Assembly (NCBI RefSeq): GCF_020733705.1
Contig: NZ_JAJFZM010000005.1
Location: 1 to 64,000 of the forward strand
DNA from: Nocardia australiensis
Lineage (GTDB): Bacteria; Actinomycetota; Actinomycetes; Mycobacteriales; Mycobacteriaceae
Direction: 5' to 3'
Length of the DNA: 64,000 nt
In this document: positions 53,593 to 62,037 of the stretch, one piece after another
Numbering within the stretch: the stretch's first letter is position 1
Layout of the letters: the number at the start of each line of letters is the position of its first letter
The notes under the pieces: model-generated
What the model was told of the DNA's origin: nothing
Databases searched by the model: none
The model's input: the letters and a program-made list of their open reading frames with translations, nothing else
Position numbers and translations under genes: made by a program

Positions 53593-54165
53593 ATGGTCAA
53601 TCTGACGCGCATATACACCCGAACTGGCGATGCCGGACGTACCCACCTGGGTGATTTGAGCACCACTACCAAGACCGATCTTCGGCTTCGTGCCTACGCC
53701 GATGTCGACGAAGCGAACGCGCAACTCGGCGTCGCAATCGCGATGGGTGAGCTCGACGACGACGTCGTAAAGGTGCTCACCGTGATCCAGAACGACCTGT
53801 TCGACGTCGGCGCTGACCTGTGCACGCCGGTGAAGGTGGAGTCGTCGGTTCCACAGCTGCGGGTCGAGCAGGAGTACGTCGATCGGCTCGAGCGCTGGTG
53901 CGACCACTACAACGCAGACCTGCCCGCGATGCGATCTTTCATCCTCAACGGCGGTCAACCGGGTGCTGCGTTGCTGCATGTCGCCCGGACAGTGATCCGC
54001 AGGGCCGAGCGATCCGCCTGGGCGGCGTATGCCGAGCACGGTCCGACGATGAACCCTCTCGCGATCACCTACCTGAACCGACTCTCGGACCTGGTATTCA
54101 TCCTCGCGCGGTACACGAACCGCGCAGACGGCGACGTGCCCTGGGTTCCTGGCGGTGAGCGTTGA
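53593..54165 (+). CDS. PduO-type ATP:cob(I)alamin adenosyltransferase
   Basis: A 190-residue trimeric-type adenosyltransferase that makes adenosylcobalamin from cob(I)alamin and ATP. ATP loop TRTGDAGRTHLGDLSTTTK, VDEANAQLG with the B12-facing residues, the conserved ILNGGQPGAALLHVARTVIR RAER segment (broken here for length) and NRLSDLVFILARYTN are all present. Its location supplies the mutase with active cofactor. ATG 53593 has only a weak upstream purine stretch. Confidence 0.93.
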   Translation: MVNLTRIYTRTGDAGRTHLGDLSTTTKTDLRLRAYADVDEANAQLGVAIAMGELDDDVVKVLTVIQNDLFDVGADLCTPVKVESSVPQLRVEQEYVDRLERWCDHYNADLPAMRSFILNGGQPGAALLHVARTVIRRAERSAWAAYAEHGPTMNPLAITYLNRLSDLVFILARYTNRADGDVPWVPGGER

Positions 54166-54740
54166 GTGGTCGGCTGGGCCGGCCTCGTCGTCAACCCAGA
54201 TGAGGGCGCTGGGAGACACGCGCCACCGTACGGCCGCGATTACTCGCTTGGCCAGGTGCTTGTCAACCGAGCAATCCGAGCGGTCAGGCGGCTTCGTGCT
54301 GCTTTGATGCGGTCGCGGGCGGTGAAGGTCGGGGGCATTGTTCATTCCTCTCGCATATAGCCGAGATGGTCAGGGCGCTCGAGACGCGGGCAGAGTCCTG
54401 CGGAGGTCCGTTACGGGACGTGTACTTCGAGCCGGCCTCACCAGTGGCGATGTTGTGGACGCTGATCGAGGGTCCGGATCGCCACTCGGGTGGACATCTG
54501 GTGTCCGCGGTGACGGAGTACGCGAGGTCCGGACCGCAGTGCTCGTCAGGCGGGAACGCCCGTCCGCTGCGCGAGGCTACGCAGTGGATTCTGGCGGCTC
54601 TGGTCGAGCAGTTCGGCGATGACCTGGCGCAGCGGGGTCTGATACGGCAGCCATTCGCCACCGCATCCGCGCCGCCCTGGGCTGATGTGCATTTTGCTGA
54701 TATGTCAGCATAATCGACACTTTTGCGTAGAGTCGGCGCC
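54166..54740. other. Stretch after the adenosyltransferase, uncertain coding
   Basis: About 575 bases. A plus-strand frame 54366-54713 (115 codons, including DDLAQRGLIRQPFATASAPP) has plausible codon use but no recognised domain and no ribosome site. On the minus strand a short frame starts MPPTFTARDRIKAARSRLTA behind GAGAGGAATG near 54340. A small palindrome GCTGA-TATG-TCAGC at 54696-54709 lies 32 bases before the next gene and may be its operator. Confidence 0.3.
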
Positions 54741-55289
54741 ATGAAGATCGTCGTGATCGGCAGAGGGCATGTGGGTGGCGGTTTGGCCCGACTGTGGAGT
54801 GGCCGCGGCCACCAAGTGGGCGCGCTGGGGCGCGACGGCGGCGACGCCACTGGCGCCGACGTCGTCGTGGTTGCCGTTGGGGCAGCGCAGATCTCGGATG
54901 CGCTCGGCGCTGTCACCGGCCTGGCGGGTCAACCCACCATCGATGCTTGCAACATCTACACCGACCGCCAGAACGCGTTTCCGTCGTTGTCGCACCAGAT
55001 TCAGTCGATCATCGGCGGCCCGACCGCCAAAGCGTTCTCCACCAATTTCGCCAGCGCCTACGACCAGATCGGTGAGCAACGTGTGGCCCCGAGCAACCTT
55101 TATGCCGCCGATGACGACGCCCGGTCGTACGCCGAACAGCTCAGCGTCGATGCCGGATACGAACCGGTGTATGTGGGCGCACTGGATCCCGGTGCGCGTC
55201 TACTAGAAGACAGTTCCGGACTGACCCGGGCCTTGGCCGCGCGGCTCGGACCCTTCTTCTACCGCTACGCGCAGCCGGGGCAGCTGTGA
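54741..55289 (+). CDS. NADP/F420-dependent oxidoreductase-like protein
   Basis: A 182-residue Rossmann protein of the F420-dependent NADP reductase-like family. It starts MKIVVIGRGHVGGGLARLWS, with the dinucleotide loop GRGHVGGGLA, then ADVVVVAVGAAQISDAL and AKAFSTNFASAYDQI. Typical members move hydride between F420H2 and NADP or act on unknown substrates. It overlaps the following quinone oxidoreductase by one base and is probably co-transcribed with it. Confidence 0.8.
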   Translation: MKIVVIGRGHVGGGLARLWSGRGHQVGALGRDGGDATGADVVVVAVGAAQISDALGAVTGLAGQPTIDACNIYTDRQNAFPSLSHQIQSIIGGPTAKAFSTNFASAYDQIGEQRVAPSNLYAADDDARSYAEQLSVDAGYEPVYVGALDPGARLLEDSSGLTRALAARLGPFFYRYAQPGQL

Positions 55290-56239
55290 TGAAGGCGGTG
55301 AAGTTCACCGAGTACGGCGGGCCCGATGTCCTCACCGTCGTCGAGGTTCCCCGTCCTGCTGCCGGTCCCGGCCAGGTGGTGGTGGCTGTGATGACCGCGG
55401 CCACCAACCCGGGTGAGATCGGTATCCGCGAAGGACGGTTCGCGGCCATCTGGCCGGCCAACTTTCCCGAAGGACAGGGCAATGACTTCGCCGGATACGT
55501 CGCCGAGATCGGCTCCGGTGTCCATGATTTCGCGGTCGGCGACGAGGTGATCGGCTTCGCCCCGCGTTCGGCGCAGGCCGAGTACATCGCACTAGGCGCA
55601 GGAAGGGTCGCGGCCAAACCTGCCGATCTGCCGTGGGAGGCAGCCGCGACGATCGCCGGAGCGGGCGCAACGGCGTGGGCGTCGGTGGCCGCGGTCAACC
55701 CACAACCCGGCGAGACCGTTGTGGTGTCCGGTGCGGCCGGTGGGGTCGGGATCTACGCCGCCCAACTTGCCCGGCTGCGCGGCGCCGACGTCATCGGCAC
55801 TGCCGGGGAAGCCAATGCCAGCCTGCTGAATTCGCTCGGGATCCGGCCCGCGCAGTACGGCCCGGGATTGTCGGCCCAGCTACGGGAGCTGGCGCCCAAC
55901 GGCATCGACGGCTATATCGACACCTTCGGATCGGGCAACGTCTCGCTCGCGGTCAGCCTCGGCGTCCAACCACAGCGCATCAACACCCTCATCGACCAGG
56001 ACGCGGTGCAGCGCTTCGGGGTGCACTCCGAAGCCCAGGAACAGGCCGACACACCGGCCATCTGGGCTGAACTCGCCGGCCTGGTCGCCCGCGGCGACGT
56101 CACGGTACCGATCGCGGCGGTCTATGACTTCACCACCGAGCACGTCCGCCGGGCTTACCGCGACGTCGGCACCCGCCACGTCAGTGGCAAACGCGTTTTG
56201 CGCATCATGTCGACACACCAGCAGGCCGGTCACATATGA
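55289..56239 (+). CDS. Zinc-free MDR NADPH:quinone oxidoreductase-like protein
   Basis: A 316-residue medium-chain dehydrogenase/reductase without the catalytic-zinc cysteines. It begins MKAVKFTEYGGPDVLTVVEV, has GNDFAGYVAEIGSGV, the cofactor loop VVVSGAAGGVGIYAAQLARL, and ends in a dimerisation strand region. It reduces quinones or enones with NADPH in the usual case. GTG 55286 is an alternative start. The convergent MarR gene ends 10 bases inside it. Confidence 0.88.
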   Translation: MKAVKFTEYGGPDVLTVVEVPRPAAGPGQVVVAVMTAATNPGEIGIREGRFAAIWPANFPEGQGNDFAGYVAEIGSGVHDFAVGDEVIGFAPRSAQAEYIALGAGRVAAKPADLPWEAAATIAGAGATAWASVAAVNPQPGETVVVSGAAGGVGIYAAQLARLRGADVIGTAGEANASLLNSLGIRPAQYGPGLSAQLRELAPNGIDGYIDTFGSGNVSLAVSLGVQPQRINTLIDQDAVQRFGVHSEAQEQADTPAIWAELAGLVARGDVTVPIAAVYDFTTEHVRRAYRDVGTRHVSGKRVLRIMSTHQQAGHI

Positions 56240-56721
56240 CGGCCGGTGTCCTGTTCGGCCGTGTGCTGACGGATCGCCGCCAGCAGCCGGTCCAGCGCCG
56301 CACCCAACGCGTCGAGCTCATCATCGGACAGTGGGTCGAAGAACAACTGACGAACCAGCGCCACATGATTGGGCGCCGCCTTCTCGATGGCCGCCGTGCC
56401 CGCGGCGGTGAGGCCGACAACCGAACCGCGAGCATCGCCTTCGTAGAACTCACGAACGACCAGACCCCGCTTGACCATCCGGGTGACCTGATGGGAGGTG
56501 CGGCTGCGATCCCACCCTAGCGCGACACCGAGATCCTTGGTCCGCAGTTGCCCGCCCGGCGCCTCCGACAACGGCACCATGACCGCATAGTCGGCCGCGG
56601 ACAGGCCTTGCTCGCGGGACAACTGGCTGTGGAAAGCGCCTTGCAGCTCTCGCCGCACATCTCGGTAGGACTGCCAGATCCGCGCTTCACGCTTGGTGAG
56701 CCACCCAGATCGCTTCCACAT
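56230..56721 (-). CDS. MarR-family transcriptional regulator
   Basis: A 163-residue MarR protein. The winged helix is at about residues 50-110 (LSAADYAVMVPLSEAPGGQL, RTKDLGVALGWDRSRTSHQV, then GDARGSVVGLTAAG as the wing). N- and C-terminal helices form the dimer interface. ATG 56721 is 58 bases from the divergent SnoaL-like gene, which is its likely target along with itself. The open frame upstream of ATG is antisense to that gene. Confidence 0.88.
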   Translation of the reverse strand: MWKRSGWLTKREARIWQSYRDVRRELQGAFHSQLSREQGLSAADYAVMVPLSEAPGGQLRTKDLGVALGWDRSRTSHQVTRMVKRGLVVREFYEGDARGSVVGLTAAGTAAIEKAAPNHVALVRQLFFDPLSDDELDALGAALDRLLAAIRQHTAEQDTGRHM

Positions 56722-56779
56722 GACACCTAAGCTAGCAGTGCGTCGGTCCCGGTCATTCAACAGAAAGGTAGGCAGTAAA

Positions 56780-57238
56780 GTGTCCCACCCAGATACTCCC
56801 GATGTGACGACGTCACCACTCAGCGGTGCCGAAGCGGCCAAGGCTGTGGTCCGTCGCAACACCGAACAAGTCCAGGGCCAAGGCGATTTCGCCTTGTTCG
56901 ACAAGCTGTTCGCCGATGACTTCGTCGACCACACCCCCCAGCCCGGCACCACACCCGACAAAGCAGGCGTCCGCATCCTCTATGGCCGCATGCGCGACGC
57001 ATTCGCCGACTTCCGCCCCGAGATCCACTGGCACACCGCCGAAGGCGACATCGTCACCACCTACAAGACCTACCACGGCACCCACCGTGGCGAATTCCTC
57101 GGCATCGCCGGAACCGGCAAGGCCATCCAATTCGAAACCGTCGACGCCATGCGAGTCCGCAACGGAAAGATCACTGACCACTGGGGAGTGGCCAACCTGT
57201 ACTCCGTCCTACAACAACTCGGGCGGCTGCCTTCCTGA
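56780..57238 (+). CDS. SnoaL-like ester cyclase/NTF2-fold protein
   Basis: A 152-residue alpha+beta-barrel protein. The segments FDKLFADDFVDHTPQPGTTP, IHWHTAEGDIVTTYKTYHGT and GKAIQFETVDAMRVRNGKIT, DHWGVANL are typical of SnoaL-like cyclases and their many uncharacterised relatives, in which a His/Asp pair acts as base. GTG 56780 follows AGAAAGG. Probably regulated by the divergent MarR protein. Confidence 0.82.
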   Translation: MSHPDTPDVTTSPLSGAEAAKAVVRRNTEQVQGQGDFALFDKLFADDFVDHTPQPGTTPDKAGVRILYGRMRDAFADFRPEIHWHTAEGDIVTTYKTYHGTHRGEFLGIAGTGKAIQFETVDAMRVRNGKITDHWGVANLYSVLQQLGRLPS

Positions 57239-57960
57239 CCATGCGACCAAACATGGCCGCGGCGTCGGGGATCTCCTACGACATCCTCGCCTGGACCGCA
57301 GAGTGGTATGTGTGAGAGGAGACGCTGCGAGCGGCGAACCTGGCGCTGATCGACTACCACCAAAGACTGCCGCTGACAGCGGCTTTCGGCACCGGCACCC
57401 TGTCGTCCTCGGACGGGCAGCGGTTCCCCATCCGCGGCAAATCCACCACCGCTCGCGCGGTCAACCTGTGGTTTGCCGAACAGGGCTTGTCGACCTATAC
57501 CCACGTGACCGATCAGCACACCACCTACGGCACCAAGGTGATCGTCACGACCCGCCGCGAAGCTCATTACGTGCTGGACGAAATCCTGGGCAACGCAACG
57601 GATCTGCCGATCACCGAGCATGCGACAGATACCCACGGGGTGACGCTGGTCAACTTCGCGCTGTTCGATTTGCTCGGGATACAGCTGTCCCCGCGCATCG
57701 GATTTGGGCAAGATCACCCTGTGCCGGCCGGAGTCGCGGGCCGATGCCGAGGCACGGTTCCGGCACGCAAGCTCGTTGCTGACCCGCAAGCTGAATCTCG
57801 ACCTGATCGCCGAGCATTACGACGACCTGCTGCTGCTTGCCGGATCGCTGAAGTTCGGGCACGCCACCGCGTCGCTGTTGGTCGGCAAGCTGTCGGCCTC
57901 GGGTCGGCAGAACGCTCTGGCAACGGCACTCAAGGAGTACGGCGCGAGGCGGATACCGAC
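57239..57960 (+). pseudogene. Tn3-family transposase remnant
   Basis: A C-terminal part of a Tn3-type transposase. YDILAWTAEWYV is followed by an in-frame TGA (57310-57312) where relatives have Arg, then ETLRAANLALIDYHQRLPLT, GTGTLSSSDGQRFPIRGKST, DLPITEHATDTHGVTLVNFA, LFDLLGIQLSPRI. A small deletion near 57700 shifts the frame to GKITLC...LNLDLIAEHYDDLL, SLKFGHATASLLVGKLSASG, and similarity ends after KEYGA at about 57950. The catalytic region is incomplete, so the element is dead. Confidence 0.88.
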
Positions 57961-58029
57961 CACTACAGGTCCGCGACACCCTGTTCTGATCGCCACCTGG
58001 CGCGCCGACCAGAACAAGAACCTGGAGGA

Positions 58030-59556
58030 CTACCTCCCGTTCGCTACCTCTGAACTGACCACGGGCCGGTCGTCGACGGCGTCGGTCCCGGGAGCAGCCG
58101 AGGCGGATGCTCTTGAAGACCTTCGCGGCAACATCAGTGCGGGCACAACCGCAAGAGCGCTGATCGCGAGTGCCCACCAGTAGGTTTGGGTGAACGCGTG
58201 CGTCAGTGTGTGGGTGATTTCGTCGGGTCGGACTGTTCTCGCGAACGCGTCCGCACCGGGGGCCCGGTGTTCGATGTTGCGCTGGACCAGCACCAGCAGC
58301 GCTGCGACACCGAACGAACTCGCCGCGCGGAGGCTGACGTTGGTAGCGGTTGTGGCCGAAGGGATTTCGGAGCGCTGCAACGTCTGGTAGCTGGCGCTCA
58401 TCGCGGCAGGCATGATCATGCCGTGCCCGAGACCGATCACGAACAGCGTTGCCACGACCAGCGCATTGCTGGTGTCGGGGCCGATCTGGGTGAGGCCCAG
58501 GATGCCGAGCAACACCACGGGCAGTCCGGTGAGAATCAGCAATCTCGGGGAGTGCTTGTCGGTCAGTTTGCCGGTGATCAGCGTCGTCGCCATCGCGCCC
58601 AGTCCGACGGGCGCGACCATCGCTCCCGAGCGCAACGGGCTGTCGGCGTCGACGGTCTGGAAATACAGCGGCAGCAGCGCCGTCAGCCCGGATAGGGTAC
58701 CGATGTAGGCGAATACCAGCACGTTGACGGCGGCGAAATTCCGATCCCGCAGCAACCGGACGTCGATCAGGGCCGCACCGCCCTTGCGGCGAGCGTGTAG
58801 AACGTAGCAGGCGATCAGCGCAACTCCGGCCAGCACGCTTGCGACGACACGGATATCGGTCAGGCTCGTCCCGCTGCCCGCCTGCGCGGTGCCGTACACC
58901 AGCACACCCAAACCGGGTGACAGCAGCACCAATCCGAGGATGTCGAGCCTGCTGTCGTGGTCGCGGACCTCGTCACTCGGCAGCAGTCGGATCGCGGCGA
59001 TGACGGCCATCGCGCACAAGGGAACGTTGATATAGAACATCCACCGCCACGACAGGTGGCCGAGGATCAGACCCCCGACCGTCGGACCGAGTACGGGGGC
59101 GATCATCGCCGGCACCGAGACAGCGCTCATGACACGGCCCATCCGGGCGGGGCCGGCGGCGCGTGCCAGCATGGTCTGCCCTATCGGCAGGATCATGCCC
59201 GCGCCGAAGCCTTGCAGCACTCGGAATGCGATGAGGCTGGAGATGTTCCAGGCCATTCCGCACAGCACAGATCCGGTGATGAATAGCAGCAGCGAGACGA
59301 TCCACATCGTCTTCGGGCCGAACCGCACGGTCGCCCACCCCGACAGCGGGATGCTCGCCGACAGCGCCAGGGTGTACCCGGTCAGCACCCACTGGATCGC
59401 TGACAGCGACGTATGGAACTGGGCGCCCAGGGTGTTCACGGCGACGCTGGTGATCGTGGTGTCGAGGATCGTCATGACCGCGCCCAGGACCACCACGATC
59501 ACGAGTTTGCGCAGGGCCGGGTCGAAGTCGGTTGATGCCGTTGGCGGTTGTGTCAT
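58030..59556 (-). CDS. MFS drug efflux transporter (DHA2, EmrB/QacA type)
   Basis: A 508-residue transporter with about 14 membrane segments. Helix 1 carries VVLGAVMTILDTTITSVAVN, the DHA2 motif D1, and SAIQWVLTGYTLALSASIPL follows; motif C is seen in APVLGPTVGGLILGHLSWRW. It exports drugs or other amphiphiles with proton entry. ATG 59556 follows GAGGAAT; earlier ATGs at 59571-59574 are possible. It is divergent from a TetR gene with a 31-bp operator over its promoter. Confidence 0.9.
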   Translation of the reverse strand: MTQPPTASTDFDPALRKLVIVVVLGAVMTILDTTITSVAVNTLGAQFHTSLSAIQWVLTGYTLALSASIPLSGWATVRFGPKTMWIVSLLLFITGSVLCGMAWNISSLIAFRVLQGFGAGMILPIGQTMLARAAGPARMGRVMSAVSVPAMIAPVLGPTVGGLILGHLSWRWMFYINVPLCAMAVIAAIRLLPSDEVRDHDSRLDILGLVLLSPGLGVLVYGTAQAGSGTSLTDIRVVASVLAGVALIACYVLHARRKGGAALIDVRLLRDRNFAAVNVLVFAYIGTLSGLTALLPLYFQTVDADSPLRSGAMVAPVGLGAMATTLITGKLTDKHSPRLLILTGLPVVLLGILGLTQIGPDTSNALVVATLFVIGLGHGMIMPAAMSASYQTLQRSEIPSATTATNVSLRAASSFGVAALLVLVQRNIEHRAPGADAFARTVRPDEITHTLTHAFTQTYWWALAISALAVVPALMLPRRSSRASASAAPGTDAVDDRPVVSSEVANGR

Positions 59557-59572
59557 TGCGGGATTCCTCATC

Positions 59573-59603
59573 ATCGTTATCGATACAGTGTATCGATAAC
59601 GAT
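59573..59603. promoter_or_regulatory. 31-bp perfect TetR operator
   Basis: ATCGTTATCGATAC-AGT-GTATCGATAACGAT: arms of 14 bp with a 3-base centre and no mismatch. On the minus strand a consensus -35 TTGACA lies at 59613-59618, so the palindrome covers the spacer and -10 of the efflux gene promoter. On the plus strand TAGACT (59637-59642) is 7 bases before the tetR GTG, suggesting a leaderless tetR message. Repression of both genes by TetR is the simple reading. Confidence 0.85.
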
Positions 59604-59649
59604 ACGGTGTTCTGTCAAGTGATACGGTGTCTCGGGTAGACTGCGGACC

Positions 59650-60372
59650 GTGGAGCTGCATGAATCCGGCGAAGACACCGTCTCTTCCGGCACCCCGATC
59701 TGGGCGCGCGAGACACCGCGGCGACGACCCGCGGTGACCAGAGGTGACATCGTTGCCGCGGCAATGGAACTCGCGAATACGGAGGGTCTCGACGCCGTGT
59801 CCATGCGTCGGGTCGCCTCACGGCTGGGCGTCGGCCCGATGGCGCTCTACACGCACATCGACAGCAAGGATGACTTGTTCGACCTGCTCGCTGACGCGCT
59901 GGCAGGCGAGATCATTCTCGACGAGGACGAGCTCACTGCGGACTGGCGCGAGTCGATCACACGTGTGGCCCGGTGCGAGCGCGGCATGATCAAACGGCAT
60001 CCCTGGGCCACAGACCTGGTCGGCAAGCGCACCACAATCGGACCGAACGCACTGCTGCATATCGAACAATCACTCAAAGCGCTGGACGGACTGAGTATTT
60101 CACCGGCGCAGGCGACACAGATCGTGCAGGCAGTCGACCAGTACACCACCGGATTCGTCCTCCGCGAAACCCTCGCATCGTCGCCAGAGTCGTTCGGGCT
60201 CGACTCGCCCACCGGCGCCTACCTTCGCGACGCAGCGACCAAGGCCGGCCACCAGCGGCTGGTGCAACTCCTCCAGCACAACCCGTCCGAACTTCCCGAC
60301 CCCGACGAGAGCTTCGAACAAGGCCTGCGCTGGCTACTGGAAGGCATCGCGCGCGACATCCCTGGTCCGTGA
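59650..60372 (+). CDS. TetR-family repressor of the efflux gene
   Basis: A 240-residue TetR protein with an HTH at about residues 30-75 (TRGDIVAAAMELANTEGLDA, VSMRRVASRLGVGPMALYTH) and a TetR_C-type ligand domain (RHPWATDLVGKRTTIGPNAL, VQAVDQYTTGFVLRE). Control of the divergent DHA2 transporter through the 31-bp operator is very likely; the inducing compound is unknown. GTG 59650 is close behind a -10-like TAGACT without a ribosome site. Confidence 0.9.
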   Translation: MELHESGEDTVSSGTPIWARETPRRRPAVTRGDIVAAAMELANTEGLDAVSMRRVASRLGVGPMALYTHIDSKDDLFDLLADALAGEIILDEDELTADWRESITRVARCERGMIKRHPWATDLVGKRTTIGPNALLHIEQSLKALDGLSISPAQATQIVQAVDQYTTGFVLRETLASSPESFGLDSPTGAYLRDAATKAGHQRLVQLLQHNPSELPDPDESFEQGLRWLLEGIARDIPGP

Positions 60373-60506
60373 CCCCAGGAGGCGTCCCGGAAACGATCGT
60401 TCACGAGACACCTTGGGCGCAGCAGGTTCCTGCAGGCCAGGACTGTAAAGGTTGCCGTGTACGCGCCAACGTCAACCTGTCGCGGGTTCGCAATACACTC
60501 CGCGCC

Positions 60507-60600
60507 ATGCGAATCGGCTACGGGCGGGTCTCCACCCGCGACCAACACCCCGAAGCCCAGCACGACGCGCTCACCGCCCACGTGGTGGGTTACGAATTCC
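60507..60600 (+). mobile_element. Serine resolvase, N-terminal stub
   Basis: ATG 60507 opens MRIGYGRVSTRDQHPEAQHD ALTAHV (shown split), the start of Tn3-type serine resolvases with the catalytic Ser in RVST. After about 30 codons similarity is lost. With the transposase remnant at 57.2-58.0 kb it suggests that the TetR/efflux pair lies inside a decayed Tn3-family transposon. Confidence 0.75.
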
Positions 60601-60669
60601 ACCGCGTTCCCGCCCGGCGCAGGTCAGGCGGTGGCGGGTCTCCGGGGCGGTAACTTGTAGCATCGACTG

Positions 60670-60993
60670 ATGAAATTCGGAATGCTCTCTGTCGCAGGCG
60701 CTCTCGTCGTCGCCGCAGTGTCCGTTGCGGCTCCCACCGTCTCCGCCCTCCCCACCGGCTCAGCCGCGGCTGGGGATGGCCGAGAAGTGGTGATCATCGA
60801 CGGCACACTGGAGTTGAGTGACCTGGACTCGTGCTGGGCTAGCGGCTTCCCGCGTGACATACGCTTCGAGAACCGTAGTCAGCGCAACTTCCTGGTGTAC
60901 GCATCAAACGATTGCACAGGTGAACCCACCGCGACCGTGGCTCCGGGTGGCTCCGAGACGCATTACGGCTGGTCGGCCGTGGCGGCCAACTAA
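60670..60993 (+). CDS. Small secreted protein, unknown function
   Basis: A 107-residue protein with a signal peptide (LSVAGALVVAAVSVAAPTVS, cut near SALP). The mature part has two cysteines (DSCWASG, NDCTG) that can pair, and strands such as DIRFENRSQRNFLVYAS. No family is recognised. The pattern is close to small cell-envelope proteins of nocardiae. A good terminator follows 23 bases after the stop. Confidence 0.7.
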   Translation: MKFGMLSVAGALVVAAVSVAAPTVSALPTGSAAAGDGREVVIIDGTLELSDLDSCWASGFPRDIRFENRSQRNFLVYASNDCTGEPTATVAPGGSETHYGWSAVAAN

Positions 60994-61015
60994 GAAGCGA
61001 TTGGGTGCGCAAGCA

Positions 61016-61050
61016 GCAGGCTCCGAACGATAGTTTCGTTCGGAGCCTGC
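61016..61050 (+). terminator. Rho-independent terminator
   Basis: A perfect 15-bp stem GCAGGCTCCGAACGA/TCGTTCGGAGCCTGC with loop TAGTT, followed by GTTTCTGT. It ends the secreted-protein gene. Confidence 0.85.
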
Positions 61051-61473
61051 GTTTCTGTAAACCGCGCAGCTCAGTCCGGTAGGTACGCCGCGGAGTCACC
61101 GCCCGCACCGGTTAGTGCAGTTACTTCTGACACAGAATCTCGTCGGGCTCGGTGGCGAGGTTCGCAGACGGGTGTCACGGCGACACGGTGTGGTCGAGGT
61201 GGTTACGCGGTGGTGACGCCGTCACCAGCATGCCGCGATGTGCTGTCGTGAAATGTGTTGTGACGTGTCGTGAATTGGCAGGTGAACAGCAGAAACAGGG
61301 CGACCTTATGCGCTGACGAGGCCGTTTGAGGCGGCCGGACGGAGGGGTTGACACCCCGTCCGGACCGCAATGGAGTTCTACCAGCTTTCGACGGGTATGT
61401 CGGGGACGTTCGGCCAATTGGTGTGCCTCTCTAGAATGAGACGACCGTGTTCGTTCTTCTCCGGGAGTCCGCC
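61051..61473. other. Intergenic stretch before def
   Basis: About 420 bases without a credible gene. A second hairpin lies at 61335-61363 (CCGGACGG ... CCGTCCGG with an inner GGGG/CCCC pair), 110 bases before def; it could be a terminator or leader element. CTAGAATGAGAC near 61431 is a possible -10 area for def-fmt-rsmB. Confidence 0.4.
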
Positions 61474-62037
61474 GTGACCATTCAGCCCGTTCGCCTGTTC
61501 GGCGACCCCATCCTGCGCGCGCGTGCGGCGGAGGTCGCCAAGTTCGATCGTGAGCTGCGCCAGCTGGTCACCGACCTCATCGACACCATGCACGATGACG
61601 GCGGGGTCGGGATGGCGGCGCCGCAGATCGGGGTGGGGCTGCGGGTTTTCGTCTATGACACCGGTGATGCCGCCGGTCATCTCGTGAATCCGACATATGA
61701 GGTGGTCGGTGACGAGGAGCAGGTCGGACCGGAGGGCTGCCTGTCGATTCCCGGCGTTCGCTACGACACTCGGCGGGCACTGCGAGTGCGTGCGTCCGGG
61801 CTCGACCAAAACGGCAACCCGGTCGAGTTCGCGGCCGAGGGGCTGCTTGCGCGGTGTGTTCAGCACGAGACCGACCACCTCGACGGCGTGTTGTTCATAG
61901 ATCGACTCGATCCGGCGGCACGGAAGGAAGCGATGCGCACGATCCGGGAATCCGATTGGTTCAGCGCGGGTGTGACGGTGCGCAGTTCGCGCGCCGTCGA
62001 GGCGAACCAGGTCGGCACGTTCGGGCGGGTCCGCTGA
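61474..62037 (+). CDS. def: Peptide deformylase
   Basis: Def (187 residues) removes the formyl group from new proteins with a metal-bound water. The three motifs are intact: GVGMAAPQIG, EGCLSIPGV (metal Cys) and QHETDHLDG (two metal His and the catalytic Glu). The frame is open to 61447, but GTG 61474 behind CCGGGAG gives the standard start TIQPVRLFGDPIL. The stop overlaps the fmt ATG. Confidence 0.95.
   Translation: MTIQPVRLFGDPILRARAAEVAKFDRELRQLVTDLIDTMHDDGGVGMAAPQIGVGLRVFVYDTGDAAGHLVNPTYEVVGDEEQVGPEGCLSIPGVRYDTRRALRVRASGLDQNGNPVEFAAEGLLARCVQHETDHLDGVLFIDRLDPAARKEAMRTIRESDWFSAGVTVRSSRAVEANQVGTFGRVR

Noticed and set aside
34425..54165. Assigning the locus to pivalate, 2-hydroxyisobutyrate or propionate degradation
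   Set aside because: Each explains only some genes: pivalate lacks an acyl-CoA dehydrogenase and HMG-CoA lyase here, hydroxyisobutyrate does not need a carboxylase, and propionate does not need the HAD and thiolases.
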